Part shown: piece by piece, positions 32,930 through 41,652 of the stretch
How positions within the stretch are numbered: the stretch's first letter is position 1
How the letters are laid out: each line of letters begins with the position of its first letter
Assembly: GCA_947495035.1 (NCBI GenBank)
Contig: CANLXI010000024.1
Location: 1 to 64,000 of the forward strand
DNA: 64,000 bases
Direction of reading: 5' to 3'
DNA from: an uncultured Granulosicoccus sp.
Lineage (GTDB): Bacteria; Pseudomonadota; Gammaproteobacteria; Granulosicoccales; Granulosicoccaceae
The notes under the pieces: model-generated
What the model saw: only the letters and a program-made list of their open reading frames with translations
Databases searched by the model: none
What the model was told of the DNA's origin: nothing
Made by a program: the position numbers and the translations under genes

Positions 32930-33948
32930 TCGCTGTCAACGGCGGCGTCTGCCCGGAGCCAGCAGCGCGCCAGGTGTGTGCTTGACCCTTGCACGGAAGT
33001 TATCGGTGGGCTCTCCAGGTGGCAGCGGGACTCACTGATCGGGCATCGATCCGCGAACCGACAACCCGCTGGCATCTGATCGATCGAAGGCACCGCGCCG
33101 CCGATGGGCTTGATGGCTGCGATGTCACGGTCCGAGCGGGGTATGGAGCGAATGAGCGCTTCGGTGTAAGGGTGAGCCGGATGCGAGAATATCTCCGCCA
33201 CTGGTGCAGTTTCCACCACTTCGCCGGCATACATGACGGCAACACGATCGGCTACTGCAGCAACCACACCCAGGCTGTGAGTAATGAGGATCATACCCAT
33301 GCCGCGGTCAGCCTTCAGCTGTGCCAGCAGGTTCAGCACCTGCGCCTGAATGGTGACGTCCAGTGCCGTGGTAGGCTCATCGGCGATCAGGATATCCGGG
33401 TTGCAGGCCAGAGCCATGGCGATCATGACGCGCTGACGCATGCCGCCAGAGAATTCATGCGGGTAGTCATCAAGACGTCTTGCCGCGGCGGCTATGCCGA
33501 CCTGCTCGAGCAGGCTGACGGCTTCCTTTCGAGCTTCGCGTTCCGACATCATGCGGTGAAACATCAGTGGTTCTGCTACCTGCAGGCCAATGGGCAGTAC
33601 CGGATTCAATGCCGTCATCGGTTCCTGAAATATCATGGCCAGGCGATTGCCGCGTAGAGTCTGCAGCTCCCTTTCCTGTAGTGAGAGCATATCCCTGCCG
33701 GAAAATCGGATCTCGCCCTGGCGGATGCGGCAGCCATGTTCGGGTAAAAGCTGCATGATGGACATGGCCGTCATGCTCTTGCCGCACCCGGATTCGCCCA
33801 CGATGGCCAGGGTTTCATTGGAATGAACATCCAGCGAGACATTGCGTACGGCGGCATGCCAGCTGCCGCGAACCTTGAACTCTGTGGTCAGATTACTGAT
33901 GGACAGAAGGGGCGATTCGCCAAGACTGTCTGTGTTCCTTGTCTGCAC
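32926..33948 (-). CDS. Peptide-type ABC transporter ATP-binding protein (DppD/OppD-like)
   Basis: 340 residues. Walker A is AIVGESGCGKSMTAMSIM, the signature is EFSGGMRQRVMIAMAL and Walker B is DILIADEPTTALDVT, with H-loop LITHSLGVVA. The C-terminal segment (MPAGCRFADRCPISESRC) is the oligopeptide-family Cys cluster. It partners the DppF-like subunit to energise the two permeases. It starts one base after the upstream permease stop and overlaps the next gene by 4 bases. Confidence 0.93.
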   Translation of the reverse strand: MQTRNTDSLGESPLLSISNLTTEFKVRGSWHAAVRNVSLDVHSNETLAIVGESGCGKSMTAMSIMQLLPEHGCRIRQGEIRFSGRDMLSLQERELQTLRGNRLAMIFQEPMTALNPVLPIGLQVAEPLMFHRMMSEREARKEAVSLLEQVGIAAAARRLDDYPHEFSGGMRQRVMIAMALACNPDILIADEPTTALDVTIQAQVLNLLAQLKADRGMGMILITHSLGVVAAVADRVAVMYAGEVVETAPVAEIFSHPAHPYTEALIRSIPRSDRDIAAIKPIGGAVPSIDQMPAGCRFADRCPISESRCHLESPPITSVQGSSTHLARCWLRADAAVDSE

Positions 33949-33949
33949 G

Positions 33950-34834
33950 TCAGAGATCTCTCAAGCGGCTGAGCCGTGGATCAACAGCATCTCGAAATCC
34001 ATCTCCTGCCAGATTCAGGGCCATGACAGCGAGAAAGATGCACAGGCCGGGAAACAGGCTCATCCAGGGCGACTGGAAAATGAACTCGAAGCCTTCTCTG
34101 ATCATGCCGCCCCAGGTAGGCGTTGGCGGACGCACACCCAGACCGAGAAAACTGAATCCCGCTTCGATCATGATGGCATTGGCGGTCCACAGCGAGGCCA
34201 TGACGAGAATCTCGGCAAGGACATTGGGAATGATGTGAAACACGATGATTCGCAGTTCCGAATAGCCCATGGCATGGCAGGCTTCGATATAGGCACGCTC
34301 TCTGATCGTGATGGTGGGCGCTCTGGCCACTCTTGCGAATTTTGGTATCAGGGTTGCGGTAATGGCGATGATGACATTGGGCAGGCTGGGGCCGAGCAGG
34401 GCCACGATGATGATGCCCATGATCAGTGTCGGAAACGAAAGCATGACATCCATGATGCGCATGATGATCAGGTCCGTCAATTTGCCGAAATAGCCGGCAA
34501 TGACACCCAGAGAGCCACCGATCAGCATGCCCAGCAGGACGGACACGGTGCCGACAAACAGCGATACACGAGCTCCGTACAAGGCTCGGGTGAACAGGTC
34601 TCGACCAAACTGGTCGGTGCCGAACCAGTGGTCCATGGACGGTGGCTGCATCCGGTCCATGATGCTCTGGTCGATGGGGTGGTAGGGAGCGATCAAAGGG
34701 GCGCAAAGTGCCAGTAGGGCCAGCAGGAAGAACAGGCCGAGCCCGACCCAGGACAGCTTGTTGTAATTGAATGTGGAGACCAGCTGTCGCCAGCGCGAAT
34801 TCGATGGCGAGGGAGGCTGCAGGGTGCCGCTCAT
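33950..34834 (-). CDS. Peptide-type ABC permease (DppC/OppC-like)
   Basis: 294 residues with about six membrane helices. An N-terminal OppC_N segment (WVGLGLFFLLALLALCAPLI, then PYHPIDQ) precedes the BPD_transp domain. The EAA loop, where the ATPase docks, reads around YIEACHAMGYSELRIIVFHI. DQFGRDLFTRALYGARVSLF is a typical DppC motif. It forms the channel with the DppB-like subunit, whose gene it overlaps by 4 bases. Confidence 0.93.
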   Translation of the reverse strand: MSGTLQPPSPSNSRWRQLVSTFNYNKLSWVGLGLFFLLALLALCAPLIAPYHPIDQSIMDRMQPPSMDHWFGTDQFGRDLFTRALYGARVSLFVGTVSVLLGMLIGGSLGVIAGYFGKLTDLIIMRIMDVMLSFPTLIMGIIIVALLGPSLPNVIIAITATLIPKFARVARAPTITIRERAYIEACHAMGYSELRIIVFHIIPNVLAEILVMASLWTANAIMIEAGFSFLGLGVRPPTPTWGGMIREGFEFIFQSPWMSLFPGLCIFLAVMALNLAGDGFRDAVDPRLSRLRDL

Positions 34835-35781
34835 GAATGCTTCACTCTGGGGTCAATCATGCTGTAAGTCAGATCGGTCAGGATGTTGATTACCACGATG
34901 ATCAGGGCGTATACCACCAACAGCCCCTGCACCATTGGATAATCGCGGTTGTCCAGTGAACCGATGATCAGCGAGCCGAGCCCGGGTCGCGTGAACACGG
35001 TCTCGATCAACACCGAATTACCGATGATGAGCGCGAAGTACAGGCCAATGATGGTGATGACGGGAATGAGTGCATTGCGCAGGGCATGCCGGAGTATGAT
35101 CAGGCGATACGGTGCGCCCTTGGCGCGGGCGGTGCGGATGTAGTCTTCGCCCAGCACTTCGAGCATGGATGAACGGGTGGCGCGAGTCATCATGGCAACC
35201 AGTGGCAAGGCTCCTGTCAGAGCCGGCAGAAACAGATCATTCAGGCGTGCGCCGAGATCACCCGGGTGGCCCGAGCTGATCACCGGAAACCAGCCGAGTT
35301 TGACGGCGAACAGTAGTATCAGCAATATGGCGATGAAGAACACCGGAATCGAGAAACCCACCAGAGACAGAGTGCGGGTGATGTAATCCAGCGTGCGATT
35401 ACGATGAATGGCCGAGAGTATGCCCAGGGGAATGCCAATGAGGCTGCCGATCATCACCGAGGCCACGGTAAGCTCCAGTGTGTAGGGCAGGACTCGTGCA
35501 ATTTCATCAATCACCGGTCTGTTGAAGACCAGTGAGGAGCCGAAATCTCCCCGAAAAATGCCAGCAACGAAGTCGATATATTGGGTTGCGACGGGCTTGT
35601 TGAGACCCAGAGTCTCACGCAGTGCGGCAACTGATTCAGCGGTTGCGACGTCGCCCAGAATGGCGTAAGCCGGGTCTCCCGGCAGAGTACGCATGGCGAA
35701 GAAAATGACTGTCAGTACCGCCAGAATGGTCGGTACTGCCAGCGCCAGCCGTCGCAAGGCGTACCACAGGCCAAGTGTCAT
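34831..35781 (-). CDS. Peptide-type ABC permease (DppB/OppB-like)
   Basis: 316 residues. The first helix (RLALAVPTILAVLTVIFFAM) is followed by the DppB motif LPGDPAYAIL and LGLNKPVATQYIDFVAGIFR. The EAA region is EDYIRTARAKGAPYRLIILR, then HALRNALIPVITIIG. It forms the inner-membrane channel with the DppC-like subunit. Its ATG overlaps the stop of the binding-protein gene by one base (TGATG). Confidence 0.94.
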   Translation of the reverse strand: MTLGLWYALRRLALAVPTILAVLTVIFFAMRTLPGDPAYAILGDVATAESVAALRETLGLNKPVATQYIDFVAGIFRGDFGSSLVFNRPVIDEIARVLPYTLELTVASVMIGSLIGIPLGILSAIHRNRTLDYITRTLSLVGFSIPVFFIAILLILLFAVKLGWFPVISSGHPGDLGARLNDLFLPALTGALPLVAMMTRATRSSMLEVLGEDYIRTARAKGAPYRLIILRHALRNALIPVITIIGLYFALIIGNSVLIETVFTRPGLGSLIIGSLDNRDYPMVQGLLVVYALIIVVINILTDLTYSMIDPRVKHS

Positions 35782-37343
35782 CAGCGTGTGATCGTGGTGT
35801 TCTCGGTAATCGGTGGGCCCAGATTCAGGGTACCGGTCAGCTCATAACCCAGATCGAGTGATTGGCGTCGCCCCCATACTTGTTGTAGTTCAAATATGGG
35901 AACCACGCAGGCAGCTTCCATGATGCTCACTTGGGCCGCGGCCCAGGCTTCGAGTTGTTCCGTCGAATCGGCTGCAGAGCGAGCCTTGTCAATCGCGGCG
36001 TCAGCCACATTGCAGTGAGAGAAATTGGTCTGCGCGGTAGCTGTTCCGACAATTGAAGCTGAATGGAAGAAGGGTGTCAGAAAGGCATCAGCCTCCGGAA
36101 AGGGGGCCGCACCATAGATGACCAGCGGGCTTTCATTATTGCGAATCAGGGCGTGCCAGGCACGGTGGTCAATGAAGTCCACTTCCAATGTAATACCCAC
36201 ACGACGAAGCTGCTCCATGATCAGCTCGAAGGGCAGCTTCAGACTGCCTATCTTGCTGGTGGGTACCTTGAGTGTCAGACCATCCGGATAGCCGGCTTCA
36301 GCCAGCAGAGTCCTGGACTTGTCCTGATCGAAGTCATAAACAGGTACGTCGATGTTCTGACCCAGGAAACCGCTGGGCACGGGCGCTCGCAACTGTCGAG
36401 TGATGTCCTGTCCGATCAACATCTGGAACTCATCACGGTTGATCGCGTGTTCGATGGCCTGACGTACCCGGATATCATCCAGTGGTTTGACGCTCTGATT
36501 CAGGTGCAACATGCGAGACTGACTGGGTGCAAAGATATCGATGGCAATGTCATTGGCGTATTGCTTGCGCATGCGATCAACCCAGTCCTGTTCGCGTTTG
36601 CCGTAGAAAAGATCGATCTCGCCTGCGGCAAAAGCCAGTTCCCTCGCATTGTCGGATTCGACATAGCGATAGTTGATACGGTCGACCTTCGGAGTTCCGC
36701 GGAAGTAGTCGGCGTGCGCTACCAGAACGGTCTGGCTCTTGGGCGTGTAACTGTCGAACTGGAAGGGGCCGGTGCCGATCAGCGCCGCCTTTTCGTCACC
36801 TGCGAGCTCTGTTGCTGCCTGCTTGCTGATGACAAGGCCACCAGCGGGGTTGGCCAGCAAGCCGATGAAAGTTGGTGTACGTTCACTCAGTGTGATACGC
36901 ACCGTGTGAGTGTCCAGAGCTTCGACACTGCTGATGACACCGAAGGTGTTGGCAAAAGCGGACGTATCCGGGCTGCGAGCCTTGTCAAGAGAGAAGACCA
37001 CATCCTCGGCAGTCAGCTCACCGTAGCCATGATGAAACTGCACCCCCTTGCGCAGCACAACTGTCCAGACGAGGCCGTCATCGGAACCGGTGATCGACTC
37101 AGCCAGATCATTCTCGATGTCATCCGGATTCATGCTGCCGGGTGCGAATCGTGTCAGGCCGTTGAACATGTAGCCAAACAACGCACGATCCTGGCCGCCA
37201 CCTGACAGGTGAGGGTCCAGCTTGTTGGCGTCTGCACCGAAGGCGCCCACGTTGATGACTGTCTCTGAAAATGCCGGGGTGGTACCCAGCAGGCAGGCAG
37301 CCAGCAAAAGCGACGTTTTCAGTCGGCGAATATTCATGCTCAT
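35781..37343 (-). CDS. Periplasmic peptide/nickel-type solute-binding protein (SBP_bac_5)
   Basis: 520 residues from ATG 37343. The signal peptide (MSMNIRRLKTSLLLAACLL to AFS) is cut near residue 27. The family-5 pattern is clear: LFGYMFNGLTRFAPGS near the N-terminus, VLRKGVQFHHGYGELTAEDV, then IEHAINRDEFQMLIG. It delivers the substrate to the DppBC-like channel. Peptides, nickel chelates, opines and sugars are all possible for this family, and nothing here decides among them. It is the first gene of the operon and is divergent from hflK. Confidence 0.92.
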   Translation of the reverse strand: MSMNIRRLKTSLLLAACLLGTTPAFSETVINVGAFGADANKLDPHLSGGGQDRALFGYMFNGLTRFAPGSMNPDDIENDLAESITGSDDGLVWTVVLRKGVQFHHGYGELTAEDVVFSLDKARSPDTSAFANTFGVISSVEALDTHTVRITLSERTPTFIGLLANPAGGLVISKQAATELAGDEKAALIGTGPFQFDSYTPKSQTVLVAHADYFRGTPKVDRINYRYVESDNARELAFAAGEIDLFYGKREQDWVDRMRKQYANDIAIDIFAPSQSRMLHLNQSVKPLDDIRVRQAIEHAINRDEFQMLIGQDITRQLRAPVPSGFLGQNIDVPVYDFDQDKSRTLLAEAGYPDGLTLKVPTSKIGSLKLPFELIMEQLRRVGITLEVDFIDHRAWHALIRNNESPLVIYGAAPFPEADAFLTPFFHSASIVGTATAQTNFSHCNVADAAIDKARSAADSTEQLEAWAAAQVSIMEAACVVPIFELQQVWGRRQSLDLGYELTGTLNLGPPITENTTITR

Positions 37344-37686
37344 GTCAGATAAGATCTCGGTGGTGATAATGGGCAGACAGTCATTGCCTTCCAGAGATTC
37401 AAACAGCAGACGAGAACTTGCAGCTCGCAGGGAGAGTTCATTCTCTCGCAAGCGCTCCATGCGGATCGGACAGCGGTCTTTCGGTTCACGAACCTACCGG
37501 CAAGGGTCAGACCTGTCGGTATTTGGCAAAATCACAATAGTTCATAGTTGTCCCGCGTGTCAAATCGTTGGCTTCCGCGCATTGTCGTGGTGCCATTGCA
37601 GCATTACAGTGCGAAGCCCTGAACGTCGCTTGTTCAGGAAATCCTCGCTCAGCAGTCTATGCTCTGATGTTGGCGGAGGATTTCAT
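37344..37686. other. Divergent control region between the ABC importer and hflK
   Basis: About 340 bases with no credible gene; frames that run through it are upstream extensions of the two flanking genes. One perfect inverted repeat, CCTGAAC-7-GTTCAGG (37618-37638), lies about 50 bases before the hflK start. A short tandem ATAGTTC/ATAGTTG is present near 37540. No clear promoter pair was found. Confidence 0.5.
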
Positions 37687-38745
37687 ATGGCGGGTAATGA
37701 CGCGCTCGACAATTTCCTGAAACAACTCAAGGGGGCACGGGCCAGCACCGGTGGTCCATTTGGTCCCAATGTGACACGCGGGGCCTTCGGGGGCGGCAAG
37801 GGCAGCAAGAACCGATTGCTTGGCGGGCTAGGGCTGCTCGGCGCGGCATTGCTGGCACTGATTGCCTACACCGCATCCTATACGGTACCCAGTGACTCGG
37901 TGGGTATCGTGCAGCGATTCGGCAAATACGTTGCCGAGCAGGATCCGGGATTGCATTTCAAGCTGCCACTGGGTGCTGATACCGTCACTATCCTGCCGGT
38001 CAAACGACAACTGAAGCAGGAATTCGGATTCGCCAGTTCGGGGGTGACAAACCCCAGTCAGACCCGGCCGGATATTGCTGCGCAGTCGCAGATGGTCACC
38101 GGCGATCTGAATGCCGCTCTGGTCGAGTGGGTCGTGCAGTATCGCATCGCCGAGCCTCGCAAGTTCCTGTTCGATGTCCGCAATCCGGGGGAGACGCTGC
38201 GTGACCTTTCCGAATCGGTCATGCGTGAAGTGGTGGGTGATCGCACGGTCGATGAAGTCATCACCATCGGCCGTCAGGAGATCGAGTCGGAGGCGCTGAC
38301 GAACATGCAGACATTGGTGGCGAAGTACGAAATAGGCGTCAGTATCGACCAGGTACAACTCAAGAACATCAACCCACCTCAGCCGGTGCAGGAGTCGTTC
38401 AACGAAGTGAATCAGGCCCAGCAGGAGAAGGAAAGCCTGATCAATGCCGCACGCCGTGAATACAACAAGGTGATTCCCTTGGCAGAGGGCGAGAAAGACC
38501 AGCGTATCCGCGCCGCCGATGGTTATCGACTCAAGCGAATCAATGAGGCCGAAGGTGATGCGGCACGCTTCAACTCCGTGCTGGTGGAATACAGCAAGGC
38601 GCCGGAAGTCACGCGGCGTCGCATCTACATCGAGACCTTGCAGGAGGTGCTGCCGGGTCTGGACAGCAAGCTGATCGTGGATGAGCAGTCGCAGCAGATA
38701 CTGCCCCTGATGCATCTGAACGCCATCCAGGAGGCCGCACAATGA
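37687..38745 (+). CDS. hflK: HflK-like SPFH membrane protein
   Basis: 352 residues from ATG 37687, with GGAGGA seven bases upstream; the open frame extends much further but without homology. A Gly-rich cytoplasmic N-terminus precedes one membrane helix (LLGGLGLLGAALLALIAYTA), then the SPFH domain (SVGIVQRFGKYVAEQDPGLH, PVKRQLKQEFGF) and a long helical region (PVQESFNEVNQAQQEKESLI). HflK and HflC form a large periplasmic cage around the FtsH protease and limit its action. The gene overlaps hflC by 4 bases. The usual hfq-hflX neighbours are absent. Confidence 0.9.
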   Translation: MAGNDALDNFLKQLKGARASTGGPFGPNVTRGAFGGGKGSKNRLLGGLGLLGAALLALIAYTASYTVPSDSVGIVQRFGKYVAEQDPGLHFKLPLGADTVTILPVKRQLKQEFGFASSGVTNPSQTRPDIAAQSQMVTGDLNAALVEWVVQYRIAEPRKFLFDVRNPGETLRDLSESVMREVVGDRTVDEVITIGRQEIESEALTNMQTLVAKYEIGVSIDQVQLKNINPPQPVQESFNEVNQAQQEKESLINAARREYNKVIPLAEGEKDQRIRAADGYRLKRINEAEGDAARFNSVLVEYSKAPEVTRRRIYIETLQEVLPGLDSKLIVDEQSQQILPLMHLNAIQEAAQ

Positions 38746-39719
38746 AGATCACATCCATCATACTGGCCATCGTTGTGGCTGCTGCCTTGCTGATCCTGTC
38801 CGGCGCCTTGTACACCGTGGATGAAACCAGGCAGGTCATCATCACGCAATTCGGCAAACCGGTCGGAGAACCGAAGACCGAAGCCGGTCTGAAATTCAAG
38901 ATTCCGTTCATCCAGCAGGTCAATCCGGTCGACAAACGCATTCTGGAGTGGGACGGTTCTCCCAGCAACATGCCGACCAAGGACAAACTGTACATCGCTG
39001 TGGATCTGTTCGCGCGCTGGCGCATCGTTGATCCCCTGCAGTATTTTCTGCGTCTGCGTGACGAGCGCAGTGCACAGTCTCGCCTGGATGACATTCTGGG
39101 TAGTGAAACACGCAATGCGGTTGCCAAGCACGAGTTGATCGAACTGATCAGAACGACCAAGGGGCGGCAACCTCTGCGCGATGCTTCCTTGTCGGAATCC
39201 GATCTGGCAACCCTTGGTGGATTGGTGCCCATCAGCAAGGGCCGGGCGCTGGTCGAGCAGGAAATATTCGAAGCGGCGGCGCCCAAGGTGGAAGTCTTTG
39301 GTATCGAACTGACGGACATTCGCTTCAAGCGAGTCAATTACAACGAGAGCGTTCGACCCAAGATCTACGAGCGCATGATCAGCGAGCGTCGACAGATTGC
39401 CGAACGCTTCCGCTCGGAAGGCAATGGTGAGGCTGCGCGTATCAATGGTAATCGCGAGCGGGAGTTGAATCGGATCCGTTCGGAGGCGTACCGGGAAGTG
39501 GAGGAAATTCGCGGCGATGCCGATGCCAAGGCGACCGAAATCTATGCCAGTGCCTATAATCAGTCCGCGGAGGCTGTGGATTTCTACGAATTCCAGAAAA
39601 CGATGGACATGTACCGGACCGTTCTGCAGAACAACTCGACTCTGATCATGTCCACCGGCAGTGAGGCCTTCGAATATCTCAAGTCAATGAACCCTGCTGA
39701 AGAGGCTGATGAACCATGA
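38742..39719 (+). CDS. hflC: HflC-like SPFH membrane protein
   Basis: 325 residues. The N-terminal membrane helix (IILAIVVAAALLILSGALYT) is followed by VDETRQVIITQFGKPVGEP, the HflC form of the SPFH start, and by LYIAVDLFARWRIVDPLQYF. The helical part has RFRSEGNGEAARINGNRERE and EVEEIRGDADAKATEIYASA, as in HflC. It builds the FtsH-regulating cage with HflK. It overlaps the next gene by 4 bases. Confidence 0.92.
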   Translation: MKITSIILAIVVAAALLILSGALYTVDETRQVIITQFGKPVGEPKTEAGLKFKIPFIQQVNPVDKRILEWDGSPSNMPTKDKLYIAVDLFARWRIVDPLQYFLRLRDERSAQSRLDDILGSETRNAVAKHELIELIRTTKGRQPLRDASLSESDLATLGGLVPISKGRALVEQEIFEAAAPKVEVFGIELTDIRFKRVNYNESVRPKIYERMISERRQIAERFRSEGNGEAARINGNRERELNRIRSEAYREVEEIRGDADAKATEIYASAYNQSAEAVDFYEFQKTMDMYRTVLQNNSTLIMSTGSEAFEYLKSMNPAEEADEP

Positions 39720-40033
39720 GCACTGATTACGCCGCAGATGTATCCAGATTCGTGGAAAACCCCGACCAGACCTGCATCGATAACATCGTCAAGTACTGCG
39801 GTATCGCGCTGCGCAGCAGCAAGGATGCCGCGCTGGTCTCCAGTTCCGACCAGAGTGAGCTGAACCGTGTAAGAGACGGCTTTGCGGCGAAGAAACTGGA
39901 TCTGGACCAGGCCGCTGCCGAAGAGGGTATCAAGCAAGTTTGCGAGCAGATGAAGAGTACTCGGCAAAAGAGTCGTGTCACCTTCTACTACCTGCTGGCA
40001 CAGCAGACCGGAACGATGGACAAACTGGCCTGA
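39716..40033 (+). CDS. DUF2853 family protein
   Basis: 105 residues, soluble and helical. The pattern SSSDQSELNRVRDGFAAKKL followed by a conserved end (RVTFYYLLAQQTG) matches what I remember of DUF2853. The family has a known fold but no assigned function. Its ATG overlaps the hflC stop by 4 bases, so it is probably made together with HflKC and could be a cytoplasmic accessory of FtsH-HflKC, which is an inference from position only. Confidence 0.75.
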   Translation: MSTDYAADVSRFVENPDQTCIDNIVKYCGIALRSSKDAALVSSSDQSELNRVRDGFAAKKLDLDQAAAEEGIKQVCEQMKSTRQKSRVTFYYLLAQQTGTMDKLA

Positions 40034-40057
40034 ACCAACCGATAGCTTCTCCTTGAC

Positions 40058-41416
40058 ATGACTGTGCAGGACAACAATCCGGCCAAGCTGGATTCACGGC
40101 GGCGTTTCAGGCGTCGGTTCAAGACATTGCTGCCAAGTCTCGGTGTGTACGGCGGTACTGCTGTCCTGATTGCCGCGGCACTGTGGATCAGTTACCAGTT
40201 CATCGAGCCGGCGCCACCGGATACACTGGTGATGGCTACCGGTAATCGTGAAGGGGCATACCATGCCTTCGCGATGCAGCTGTCAGAAGAGTTTGCCAAG
40301 GAAGGTGTGACGCTGCAGCTGCGAGAGACCGCAGGGTCGGTGGAAAATCTGGCCTTGCTGGAAGAAGACAGCGATGTCAAGGTGGCCTTTCTGCAGTCCG
40401 GTATCGCTTCCGCGGCAGAGCATCCGCAATTGCGAGGCCTGGCCAGTGTGGACTTCGAACCCCTGTGGCTGTTTTCGAATCAGCAAACACGACTGCGCAG
40501 TATCGGTGATCTGAAAGGCCTGCGAGTCGCGGTAGGCGCACCGGGTAGTGGTACGCGGCAGGTGGCATTGAAACTGCTCGCCGACAATGCACTGACCGAC
40601 GCCGAACTGACCCTGTTGCCACTGACCGGTTCCGCCGCAGTGGACGCCTTGCTCGATGGGTCGATCGATGCGGCGCTGACCATCTCGTCAGCCAATGCCG
40701 GCATGGTGCAACGACTGCTGGCAGAGCCGGATGTCCGCTTGATGAGTGTGGGCAGAGCCGAAGCCTATGCGCGACGATACTCCTGGTTCTCGCACCTGAC
40801 GCTGCCACGCGGGGTGATCGATCTGGCGCAGGATCGACCACCGGAGACCATCGATCTGATTGCGGTGGCTGCCACTCTGGTGGCCAGCGACGATCTGCAT
40901 CCGGCGCTGGCAGATCTGATGATGCGGGCAGCTGCCAGTGTGGCGGCTCGTGACACCCTGTTCTCACGAGCCGGCCGATTTCCTTCCCGTGACTTCCTGG
41001 ACTTCCCGGTCAGTGCCGATGCCGAGCGCTATTACAAGTATGGCGTGCCTTTCCTGTTGCGCTATCTGCCTTTCTGGGCTGCCAATCTGGTGGACCGTCT
41101 GAAATTGCTGGCCTTGCCACTGTTGGCCTTGCTGTTGCCGCTGTCGCGCATGTTGCCACCGGCCTATCGCTGGACCGTCAGAAAGAAGGTGTATCACTGG
41201 TATGACGAAGTACAGGCGATTGATCAGTCGACATCCGACGACAGTTCTCCGGCGGCACTGTCTCGCTGCCTGCTGGAACTGAAGCGTATCGAGGATGAGG
41301 CTCGGGCAATCGAGGTACCGCTGAGCTATGCGCACGAGCTGTATGCCCTGCGCCAGCATATCGACATGCTGACACAGCAGATAGAGCGAAGGCAGGAAAT
41401 CGATGTGCCAGCCTGA
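40058..41416 (+). CDS. TAXI-family (TRAP-type) solute-binding protein with membrane anchors
   Basis: 452 residues. A basic N-terminus and a helix (LGVYGGTAVLIAAALWISYQ) anchor the protein. The TAXI domain follows: VMATGNREGAYHAFAMQLSE, LQSGIASAAEHPQL, VAVGAPGSGTRQVALKLL. Near residue 350 a second hydrophobic segment (DRLKLLALPLLALLLPLS) is followed by about 90 residues probably in the cytoplasm (KVYHWYDEVQAIDQ, then helices). Free TAXI binding proteins lack this tail, and no TRAP membrane gene is adjacent, so a sensor role is as likely as transport. It is 24 bases after the DUF2853 gene. Confidence 0.8.
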   Translation: MTVQDNNPAKLDSRRRFRRRFKTLLPSLGVYGGTAVLIAAALWISYQFIEPAPPDTLVMATGNREGAYHAFAMQLSEEFAKEGVTLQLRETAGSVENLALLEEDSDVKVAFLQSGIASAAEHPQLRGLASVDFEPLWLFSNQQTRLRSIGDLKGLRVAVGAPGSGTRQVALKLLADNALTDAELTLLPLTGSAAVDALLDGSIDAALTISSANAGMVQRLLAEPDVRLMSVGRAEAYARRYSWFSHLTLPRGVIDLAQDRPPETIDLIAVAATLVASDDLHPALADLMMRAAASVAARDTLFSRAGRFPSRDFLDFPVSADAERYYKYGVPFLLRYLPFWAANLVDRLKLLALPLLALLLPLSRMLPPAYRWTVRKKVYHWYDEVQAIDQSTSDDSSPAALSRCLLELKRIEDEARAIEVPLSYAHELYALRQHIDMLTQQIERRQEIDVPA

Positions 41417-41652
41417 CACGTTTCGCTGGCGAGTTCTGGGCAGAGATTCTCCCCGTATCGGTTGAATCGGTTTGTAAAGTCTACAATCACGGTAAGGCAG
41501 GCGGGGTTCGGTGTGTGCCTGAAATATGATGATAGCCTGAATTTACACTGTACGATCAACAAGTTGACGATACTTCACCATCACTGTCAGGAATCCTCCG
41601 CGTGAGATGTCTATCATTCAACGACTCCTGACCCTGCAACGACGGAACCGGC

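Noticed and set aside
37222..37686. 155-residue N-terminal extension of HflK
   Set aside because: A strong GGAGGA precedes the ATG at 37687, and the extension has no homology and runs into the divergent control region.
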